A DNA stretch of 7,114 nucleotides from Thermogutta sp. (GTDB taxonomy: Bacteria > Planctomycetota > Planctomycetia > Pirellulales > Thermoguttaceae). Position numbers and translations under genes: made by a program. Position 1 is the stretch's first letter, and each line of letters opens with the position of its first letter. The stretch spans positions 1 to 7,114 of the forward strand of contig NZ_JACIYL010000167.1 of the NCBI RefSeq assembly GCF_014359955.1. Reading direction: 5' to 3'. Of the stretch, positions 1 to 5,477 are shown one piece after another. The notes under the pieces are model-generated. The model was given only the letters and a program-made list of their open reading frames with translations, was not told where the DNA came from and did no database searches.

Positions 1-149
1 CCGGTGCCAGAATAAAACAGACAGTGCTAAAGCCTACTCATTTTGTCAACAAGCTGGACGAGAGGGAACCCCCCTCGGCCGGTCGGCCTCTTCCAGACCT
101 CTTGTGCTTCAGCGCATCACGGCAATTCCGGGACGGCGGGACGATCGGG
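1..149. other. Non-coding flank downstream of ridA
   Basis: This stretch follows the ridA stop codon. I see no credible gene in it: the short ORFs that cross it on either strand are low-complexity in style, lack ribosome binding sites and run antisense or out of frame into ridA. Its one structural element is the hairpin at 54-96, listed separately. A perfect TTGACA hexamer reads on the minus strand at 44-49, but no usable -10 box lies at the proper distance. The window ends too soon to tell what lies beyond. Confidence 0.5.
54..96 (-). terminator. Possible terminator hairpin after ridA
   Basis: Bases 54-58 (CTGGA) pair with 92-96 (TCCAG), and bases 61-65 (AGAGG) pair with 87-91 (CCTCT). This gives ten base pairs with a two-base bulge at 59-60. 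A GGCC/GGCC element at 78-89 may fold inside the loop. The hairpin starts about 54 bases after the ridA stop in the direction of transcription. No T-run follows it on the minus strand, so it is not a classic intrinsic terminator. It could be a weak terminator, an RNA 3'-end stabiliser or chance. Confidence 0.3.
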
Positions 150-632
150 TCACTGGGAATCAGCCAGCTCAAATACGGCTTCAATCTCCACCGCGGCACC
201 CAGGGGAAGCGTGGGAGTTCCAAAAGCGGTGCGAACGCCGATTCCGCAATCGTCTCCGAACACCTCCGCGAAAAGTTGACTGCATCCATTGATGACTGAC
301 GGCTGTTCGTGAAATCCCGGAGCGGATTGAACAAGGCCCGTGAGCTTGACCAGCCGCTTGACTCTGTCGAGGCTGCCAAGATGGCTTTTTATGGAAGCCA
401 GGATTCCCAAACCAGCCCAGACCGCGGCCTCTCGCGCTCTTTCTTCCGTTATGTCCGCACCCACGGTTCCGCGAATCAATTCGCCGGTACTATCGACGGG
501 CAGGTGGCCCGAGGTCCACAGCCAGGTTCCGGTTTGCACGACCGGTCGGTACAGACCTTTCGGCTCCGCCGGCGTGGGAAGCCGGACACCATTTTTTTCC
601 AGCCACAGTTGCAGTCGCTCTTCGTGCGTCAT
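150..632 (-). CDS. RidA/YjgF/YER057c-family protein, probable enamine/imine deaminase
   Basis: This is a 160-residue member of the RidA (YjgF/YER057c/UK114) family, soluble trimeric proteins that hydrolyse reactive enamine/imine intermediates such as 2-aminoacrylate. The opening MTHEERLQLWLEKNGVRLP, the strand SGHLPVD near residues 41-47, the APGFHEQPSVINGCSQL segment at 104-120 and the closing LPLGAAVEIEAVFEL fit the longer RidA subgroup (about 150-160 residues) rather than the 128-residue archetype. Arg134, followed by the LP-G-VEIE strand, aligns with the catalytic arginine of archetypal RidA (Arg105 in E. coli), and Glu149 aligns with its Glu120. Deaminase activity is therefore plausible, though many subgroup members have no proven substrate. 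The ATG at 632 matches the family N-terminus but has no clear Shine-Dalgarno sequence. The gene starts 49 bases after hisG and is probably co-transcribed with it. Confidence 0.9.
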   Translation of the reverse strand: MTHEERLQLWLEKNGVRLPTPAEPKGLYRPVVQTGTWLWTSGHLPVDSTGELIRGTVGADITEERAREAAVWAGLGILASIKSHLGSLDRVKRLVKLTGLVQSAPGFHEQPSVINGCSQLFAEVFGDDCGIGVRTAFGTPTLPLGAAVEIEAVFELADSQ

Positions 633-681
633 GGTGTTATGCCAGATAAAAAGATTTTCAGCTCGGGTGAGACGTTCCCCC

Positions 682-1566
682 TCAATCGATCAGCTTAGTG
701 ACCGGTTGTTCCACAATCCCCTGGGCTCCTGCCGCCTTAAGCCGCGGGATGATGTGTCGCACAACCGTTTCGTCGCATACCGTAATAACCGCCACCCAAT
801 CGGGATCAGAAAGGCCGGCCACCGTCGGTTTTTGCAGGGCGGGCAAAATCGCTACCACCTCTGAGAGCTTGTTCCGCGGGACGTTCATCATCAAACTCAC
901 CTTGCCCTCCGCCGCCATGGCACCCTTGAGCATGAGCACGATGTCCTCGATCTTCTGCCGCTTCCAGGGGTCCTGATAGGCAGCCCGGTTGGCGATAAAC
1001 CGCGGCGTGCTGACCAGAACTTCCTCGAGAATGCGAAGATTATTGGCCCGCAGGGAGCTCCCCGTCTCGGTCACTTCCACGATGGCATCCGCCAGCCGCG
1101 GGGGTTTAACCTCGGTGGCGCCCCAACTGAACTCCACTTTGGCCTTCACCCCATGACGTGCAAGAAACTGCTCAGTAATGCCCACCGCTTCCGTGGCGAT
1201 GCGTTTGCCTTCCAGATCTTTCACCGACTGAATGGGAGAATCCTCAGGAACGGCCAGAACCCATCGGACCGGACGCCGGGAAACTTTGGAAAACACCAGC
1301 TCCGCAACCTCCACGACATCCGCCTTCGTCTCGATGATCCAGTCGTAGCCCGTCAAACCAGCGTCAAGGACACCGTCTTGCACGTAGCGGGCCATCTCCT
1401 GCGCCCGGATGAGAACACACTCGATTTCCGGATCGTCAATCGTCGGGTAGTAACTCCGATTCGTGTAAGTAATTTTGTAACCCGCGCGACGGAACAAGTC
1501 GGCCGTGGCTTCCTGAAGGCTCCCGGCCGGCAGACCCAAACGCAACACTTGTCCAGATTCAGACAT
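682..1566 (-). CDS. hisG: ATP phosphoribosyltransferase HisG, long form
   Basis: HisG catalyses the first committed step of histidine synthesis, joining ATP and PRPP to give phosphoribosyl-ATP, in the cytoplasm. From the ATG at 1566 it has 294 residues, the usual long-form size. The N-terminal catalytic part begins [14 protein letters not shown] (residues 8-21). The PRPP-binding signature is at 159-177, with [19 protein letters not shown]. The C-terminal 75 or so residues (VSLMMNVP at 223-230, [14 protein letters not shown] at 247-260, [14 protein letters not shown] near the end) form the HisG_C regulatory domain. Family knowledge says such enzymes work without HisZ and are inhibited by histidine. 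A GTG 36 bases upstream (1602) gives 306 residues but has no ribosome binding site. The ATG at 1566 has GAGGTG at good spacing and sits where homologues begin. The gene lies 75 bases after hisI. Confidence 0.95.
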   Translation of the reverse strand: MSESGQVLRLGLPAGSLQEATADLFRRAGYKITYTNRSYYPTIDDPEIECVLIRAQEMARYVQDGVLDAGLTGYDWIIETKADVVEVAELVFSKVSRRPVRWVLAVPEDSPIQSVKDLEGKRIATEAVGITEQFLARHGVKAKVEFSWGATEVKPPRLADAIVEVTETGSSLRANNLRILEEVLVSTPRFIANRAAYQDPWKRQKIEDIVLMLKGAMAAEGKVSLMMNVPRNKLSEVVAILPALQKPTVAGLSDPDWVAVITVCDETVVRHIIPRLKAAGAQGIVEQPVTKLID

Positions 1567-1575
1567 TCCTTCGTT

Positions 1576-1581
1576 CACCTC
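1576..1581 (-). promoter_or_regulatory. Ribosome binding site of hisG
   Basis: On the minus strand the bases read GAGGTG, which matches the AAAGGAGGTG complement of the 16S rRNA tail, nine bases before the ATG at 1566. A second purine stretch, AAGGA at 1567-1571, directly abuts the ATG and is too close to act alone. The upstream GTG at 1602 has no comparable element before it. This supports the 294-residue HisG over the 306-residue version. Confidence 0.6.
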
Positions 1582-1641
1582 ACACACTGAATTGTTGCTC
1601 ACACTGAACGAAACTGCGCGAATAATCTTGGGGAGACCCGT

Positions 1642-2064
1642 TCACGATTTCGGACCGTAAACCTTTTTGGGATCGAAAACCGGCTCCCCCACTGTTATCA
1701 AACCATCGGGAGTAAGCTGTCGATAAAAGCAGGAGCGATAGCCGGTATGACACGCCGCTCCGCCGACTTGCTCGACTTTGAGAAGAATCGCGTCATTGTC
1801 GCAATCAATGAAGATTTCCTTGACAATCTGGACGTGCCCACTCTCTTCCCCCTTACGCCAGAGCTTGTTTCGGCTGCGGCTGAAATAAACCGCCCGCCCG
1901 GTGGCTACGGTTTCGGCAAAACTTTCCGCGTTCATGTACGCCAGCATGAGAACTTCGCCGGTCGCGGCGTCTTGGGCAATGGCCGGCAGAATTCCGCCGC
2001 CGCGACTGAAGTCCGGACCAGCCGGTGGGCTCGACTCTGCGGATGTGGAAGTTTTATCAGACAT
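1642..2064 (-). CDS. hisI: Phosphoribosyl-AMP cyclohydrolase HisI
   Basis: HisI opens the adenine ring of phosphoribosyl-AMP, the third step of histidine synthesis, as a soluble zinc- and magnesium-dependent dimer. The 140-residue product carries family hallmarks: [10 protein letters not shown] (40-49), [18 protein letters not shown] (60-77), the acidic metal site Asp87, Asp89 and Asp91 in [10 protein letters not shown], and [12 protein letters not shown] (104-115). Cys88, Cys105 and Cys112 are the expected zinc ligands. The protein is monofunctional: it ends soon after the cyclohydrolase domain, so the HisE pyrophosphohydrolase must be encoded elsewhere. The first 16 residues are a Ser/Pro-rich tail outside the domain. 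The ATG at 2064 has GAGGA at 2074-2078, nine bases upstream. It is the first gene of the histidine group and lies 75 bases before hisG. Confidence 0.95.
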   Translation of the reverse strand: MSDKTSTSAESSPPAGPDFSRGGGILPAIAQDAATGEVLMLAYMNAESFAETVATGRAVYFSRSRNKLWRKGEESGHVQIVKEIFIDCDNDAILLKVEQVGGAACHTGYRSCFYRQLTPDGLITVGEPVFDPKKVYGPKS

Positions 2065-2399
2065 CGCGAAATTTCCTCAGACAATCCTCTTTCCAAAACG
2101 TCGCGGTTTCACCAATGAATCTCCATCGGGATTTACCCGCGAAACTACATCAGCGGTCTCAGATTCCCAGGCCTGTCAGGGCCCTCCAAATCCTCCGGGC
2201 CGTTGACACCCTCTTCTGACGTGCTTCAGGCCGGTGAGATGTCACAGCCAGAGAATCCATTATTTTACCCGCCATCGCTTGGACGATAACCGCCGCTCCG
2301 GGAATTCGGTCGTCGCCCTTACCCGAATTTCACTGGTTGTGCGCCATCAAAACGGCAGCAAGTGGTGATTACTCGGCGAGGAGGGACACAGCGTCACAC
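2065..2399. other. 335-bp intergenic leader region ahead of hisI
   Basis: This gap separates the beta-helix gene from hisI and should hold the end of one transcript and the start of the next. On the minus strand a TAAAAT (2262-2267) resembles a -10 box, but the hexamer 17 bases upstream (GTTATC) is a poor -35, so I do not call a promoter. The heptamer TTACCCG occurs three times, at 2133-2139, 2265-2271 and 2319-2325. A 12-codon ORF (2077-2112, GTG start) ends inside the hisI ribosome binding site. A 33-codon ORF at 2159-2260 has no good ribosome binding site and only one histidine codon. I see no histidine-rich leader peptide and no riboswitch I recognise. Confidence 0.45.
2301..2331 (-). terminator. 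Possible terminator hairpin after the beta-helix gene
   Basis: Bases 2301-2309 (GGAATTCGG) pair with 2323-2331 (CCGAATTTC) as nine base pairs including one G-T wobble, around a 13-base loop. The hairpin lies about 70 bases after the stop codon of the beta-helix gene in the direction of transcription. No T-run follows it on the minus strand, so if it ends transcription it is not a standard intrinsic terminator. The near-palindrome could equally be a protein-binding site upstream of hisI. Confidence 0.3.
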
Positions 2400-5324
2400 T
2401 CACTTATTGTCAAGGCGTTCCCTTGTGCCCCCTCGCAGGACGGGGATAATGTCATTCTCAAATACCCCCTGAATCCCCTCGACTGAGTTGTTTTCCAACG
2501 TGCACAAAGCCTGCGGACTGTCGATTTGAAATGCGACACGCTCGCCTGCCTGATTGTTCACGGGATACCAGAAGTATACGTGATTGCGGCGCAGGACGAC
2601 TCCCTGAACAGAAGAGGCCACCCGAAAACCGCGGAGGGCATCCCGCACAAGATTGAACTCGGCGATCGTCCCCATGACGGCCGCGAGTCTGGAGTCCTCG
2701 CCGTCTTGTCGGTTTCCCGTGATCAGAACGCCGTCGGTGCGGTTTCTGACGCAACCGTTGTGACGAAGCACATTTCCAAGAGCATGGGGAAACAGGAGCG
2801 GGAGATTGGCTCTTTCCCCGGTTGTCAGTAGAATGCCGCAACTGGCCTCGTCTGCCTGGGTTCCTTCCACATGGTTAAAAAACAGCGGACCGATCCCCCG
2901 ATTCCACGTCATGGGCATGGAAGAGGCCAACGTTGTACAGGTGCCATAGAGAAATACCGCTGGTTTTCTTTGCCGGGCCACTTCATTCCCCGACACAATA
3001 TTCCCGATGCAGGAGATCCAGAGCTGGATTCCAGTCATGCCATTGACGGTCCGGTTGTTGACGATATGGTTTTCGAAGAAGGCTGTGGAAATGACCACCC
3101 GGCTACCCGGTGGTGGAACGACACGCCACGGGGAGTCCAGGCGGTAGGTCGTGTGATCGCGGGCGATGATCCTCCGGGTCTGGCCCCAACCGGGACCGTC
3201 GAGCACGGTAACGTAATATTCTGTGAGCACCGGCTCCCGCTCGTTTTCTTCCTCCGGCGGCCAAAAGGGTGTTTCCCGGCCTTGCGCATCATGCGGTAGA
3301 TCCTCGCGTTTGACGTCGCCCAGCCATTCCTCCGGTGTTTCTGTGACGAAAGATGGCAGCGTCACGCCATCGACGTCCGCACCAGCAATCGGGCCGAAAT
3401 ACGCCACCCGCTGACAGGCTTCAAACAGAATCATCTCGCCCACATTCTGGTCCGTTCCTGCGACACCTCCAAAGACGGCCCGCTCTTCACAGTTATCAGC
3501 GATCCAGTTGTGAGTGACGGACCCTCGCCCGGTGGACAGCCAGACCATGCGTCGTCCCGTGGGGCCACCCCCCTCACTGCCCGGCGGAACGGCACACACA
3601 TTGCCCTCGATAATGCATTCCTCGACCGGCTCGTTTCGGCCATTGATGTAGCCTTCTGCATTACCGCCCCAGAGTGTAACGCTGACCAGGCGATTCTGGG
3701 ACAAATCGCACTGTTTGACCCCGGAAAGAAACAGCGGAGACCTCGCCCATAACTCGCAGCTTTTCACTACGGCACCAATCGCATGGAACAGGCGAACGCC
3801 GCAGTTCTCAGCCTGTTTTCCTTGACAATCCCGCACTTCGACGTTTTCCACGCGGCAGTTGTGGATCCATTGAGGAAAGTCGGGGTGACGAATGACAATC
3901 CCCAGGTTTGTCTGCACGCTTCCCAACACCGTCAGATTAGCCACGGAAGCACCGTCCCCCGCCAGCCACACGCAGGCTTTTTCGGCACCGGGCAGGCTTC
4001 CCTCTTTGGTTCGAAAGTCAACCACATCTTCTCCTTGAAGGACGACCAGGTGCGGCCCTGGGACGGGGAACGCATCTTCCTGCGGTTGCCAGGTTGGGTC
4101 ATCCGTGAAGACAAAAGTGTCGATGTGAATCCCGCCCCCCTGCTCGTTTTTCCATGTCAGACGATGCTCTCCTGCGGAGGCTGTCAGTGTGGCGGAATGG
4201 CTCCACCGGAATGTACCAAAACTTCCCGTGTTCGGCAGATTCTCCAGACGTACGGGAGGATTGTCGTCGAGAGTGAGCGTCATTCTGCCCGACACACCGG
4301 GCTGTCCCCAGGGCGACATTTCCGTGGCGTAACGCAGCCACACATGCCACTCGCCGGCGCGAGGCAGCGTGAGCTTGTACACCATGGTGTCGCCGGGCGT
4401 GTGGACCCCGGTGGGGCCCTGATTCCACGCACTGCCCTGAAATTGCGCGAACTTGACGGCGGGGCTTGACGGTGCTTGAAGAATCGTCCTCCCCTTTCCC
4501 TGCCCACTCACAGTGACCCCAGCGGGAATCACCAAGGTGCCGGAGAGCGTGTAGCGACCTGCGAGCAAGATCAGGGCGCCTCCGCCTTGCGCCCCCAAAG
4601 CATTGACTGCGGCCTGAATGTCTCCTCCGGTAAACTGTATCCCTGTTTGGGCTTGTGCCTGTGCCTGCACCTGAATGGTCAGTGGGTCGCTCCATCCCCA
4701 CTGTCCCCCGGCGCCAGCGTGAATTCGAAGTTGATAACGCCCCGGGGCAAGATCTTGGGGCAGGCGGAGTGTCGCCGCATACTTCCCCGAAGACAATGAA
4801 GGCAACCACGACCCACTTCCCGATTCGGACTCAAGATAGGCGAACACTTCTGCAAAATGGGGTCGCCTGCCAATGTTCCGGCCAAACACCCGCACGGTGC
4901 CGCCGGGAGTGCACGTGCGGGGATAACACCACCACAATTGCGGGCGATTGAGCACAAAAGGCTGCGAGCGGCCTTGGGCATTCTCGACCCACACCACGAA
5001 CGGCCCATCGTAGGCGCGTTCGGGGATTGTGGCGGCCACCATTCTGCCAGTACAAAACTGGATTTTTGGACGAATTTCCGCTCCATGCTCACGACTGGGG
5101 CTCAATCCCCACATGACAACGTTTTCCGTGAGGCCGTCGCCAACCAGGAGGAAGGTTTCGTCTGGACCTGCATCATCCGTCCACGAGGAAATGACAGGGA
5201 CGCCGGGACCTGACTTGCCTTCGGGAATCGTGTAGTCTGGACCCGGTGGCGGAGGCAGCTCTGCCGATAAAGGAAGCGACATTCCAGCGAACAAAAGGGT
5301 CAGCAGAATTGAGAATCGTGCCAT
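2400..5324 (-). CDS. Exported multidomain right-handed parallel beta-helix protein
   Basis: This 974-residue protein is probably exported. Residues 1-21 form a signal peptide (basic start, ILLTLLFAGMSLPL core, cleavage after LSA), followed by a proline-rich stretch. Two Ig/IPT-TIG-like domains cover about 42-126 and 127-220; the second has the typical PGGTVRVFGRNIG turn. A QAQAQAQ linker leads to a pectate-lyase-like beta-helix start at about 228-285 (DIQAAVNAL, GGGALILLAGRYTLSGTLVI, GVTVSGQGKGRTIL). Residues 287-415 are a carbohydrate-binding-like insertion (CBM6/35-like style). Beta-helix coils resume at about 425-640 and again at 750-955, with N-x-V/N-x-I turns such as ENHIVNNRTVNGMTGIQLW. 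Between them lies a second insertion, about 640-750. No Ca-lyase or hydrolase active site is recognisable, so enzymatic activity and substrate are unknown. There is no C-terminal anchor or sorting tail. The ATG at 5324 has GAGG seven bases upstream. Polysaccharide binding or degradation is an inference. Confidence 0.85.
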   Translation of the reverse strand: MARFSILLTLLFAGMSLPLSAELPPPPGPDYTIPEGKSGPGVPVISSWTDDAGPDETFLLVGDGLTENVVMWGLSPSREHGAEIRPKIQFCTGRMVAATIPERAYDGPFVVWVENAQGRSQPFVLNRPQLWWCYPRTCTPGGTVRVFGRNIGRRPHFAEVFAYLESESGSGSWLPSLSSGKYAATLRLPQDLAPGRYQLRIHAGAGGQWGWSDPLTIQVQAQAQAQTGIQFTGGDIQAAVNALGAQGGGALILLAGRYTLSGTLVIPAGVTVSGQGKGRTILQAPSSPAVKFAQFQGSAWNQGPTGVHTPGDTMVYKLTLPRAGEWHVWLRYATEMSPWGQPGVSGRMTLTLDDNPPVRLENLPNTGSFGTFRWSHSATLTASAGEHRLTWKNEQGGGIHIDTFVFTDDPTWQPQEDAFPVPGPHLVVLQGEDVVDFRTKEGSLPGAEKACVWLAGDGASVANLTVLGSVQTNLGIVIRHPDFPQWIHNCRVENVEVRDCQGKQAENCGVRLFHAIGAVVKSCELWARSPLFLSGVKQCDLSQNRLVSVTLWGGNAEGYINGRNEPVEECIIEGNVCAVPPGSEGGGPTGRRMVWLSTGRGSVTHNWIADNCEERAVFGGVAGTDQNVGEMILFEACQRVAYFGPIAGADVDGVTLPSFVTETPEEWLGDVKREDLPHDAQGRETPFWPPEEENEREPVLTEYYVTVLDGPGWGQTRRIIARDHTTYRLDSPWRVVPPPGSRVVISTAFFENHIVNNRTVNGMTGIQLWISCIGNIVSGNEVARQRKPAVFLYGTCTTLASSMPMTWNRGIGPLFFNHVEGTQADEASCGILLTTGERANLPLLFPHALGNVLRHNGCVRNRTDGVLITGNRQDGEDSRLAAVMGTIAEFNLVRDALRGFRVASSVQGVVLRRNHVYFWYPVNNQAGERVAFQIDSPQALCTLENNSVEGIQGVFENDIIPVLRGGTRERLDNK
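4647..4672 (-). repeat. Gln-Ala repeat encoding an interdomain linker
   Basis: In the minus-strand reading frame the codons alternate CAG/CAA with GTG, GCA and GCC and encode Q-V-Q-A-Q-A-Q-A-Q, at residues 218-226 of the exported beta-helix protein. On the plus strand this shows as repeated TGTGCC hexamers. The repeat lies exactly between the second Ig-like domain and the start of the beta-helix, as expected for a flexible linker. Simple hexamer repeats like this can change length by slippage. Confidence 0.5.
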
Positions 5325-5477
5325 GGCGGGACCTCGGGGACTTAGGTGCGGGAAGAATGGTGACAGCCCCTCGAATGACGATCATTATTTCTAGAGTGAT
5401 GGAGCGTTGCAACAAATTTCTCCCAGCGATGTGCCATGGAATACACAGTCTTTTGACGAGGACAGCCGCGCCGCACG
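5325..5477. other. 153-bp gap between the ABC-F and beta-helix genes
   Basis: No gene is visible here. The gap contains the candidate promoter at 5384-5412 and the GAGG ribosome binding site of the beta-helix gene at 5332-5335, which leaves a 5' untranslated leader of roughly 50 bases. I found no convincing hairpin with a T-run after the ABC-F stop codon, so read-through from the ABC-F gene cannot be excluded. Confidence 0.5.
5384..5412 (-). promoter_or_regulatory. Candidate sigma70-type promoter of the beta-helix gene
   Basis: On the minus strand TTGCAA (5407-5412, four of six matches to TTGACA) and AATAAT (5384-5389, five of six matches to TATAAT) are separated by exactly 17 bases. The surrounding DNA is locally AT-rich compared with the flanking genes. 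Transcription would begin near 5377, about 50 bases before the ATG at 5324. This suggests the beta-helix gene is transcribed independently of the ABC-F gene. It is called by consensus only, and planctomycete promoters are not well characterised. Confidence 0.45.

Noticed and set aside
44..49. Perfect TTGACA on the minus strand as a -35 box
   Set aside because: The hexamers 16-18 bases downstream (GCACTG, CACTGT, ACTGTC) do not resemble TATAAT.
1567..1602. GTG start of hisG giving 306 residues
   Set aside because: No ribosome binding site precedes it. The extra 12 residues fall outside the family alignment, while the ATG at 1566 has GAGGTG at good spacing.
2203..2208. TTGACA on the plus strand as a promoter
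   Set aside because: No -10 box follows at proper spacing, and no plus-strand gene lies downstream.
2159..2260. 33-codon minus-strand ORF upstream of hisI as a leader peptide
   Set aside because: It has only one histidine codon, no clear ribosome binding site, and no pairing of terminator and antiterminator stems that I can find, so a his attenuator is not supported.
3783..4469. 228-codon plus-strand frame
   Set aside because: It lies wholly antisense to the beta-helix gene, whose minus frame has a signal peptide and recognisable domains. The plus-strand product has no domain logic and no ribosome binding site.
4099..4809. 236-codon minus-strand frame overlapping the beta-helix gene
   Set aside because: It is a shifted frame inside the real gene, rich in Arg and Ser, and lacks recognisable features.
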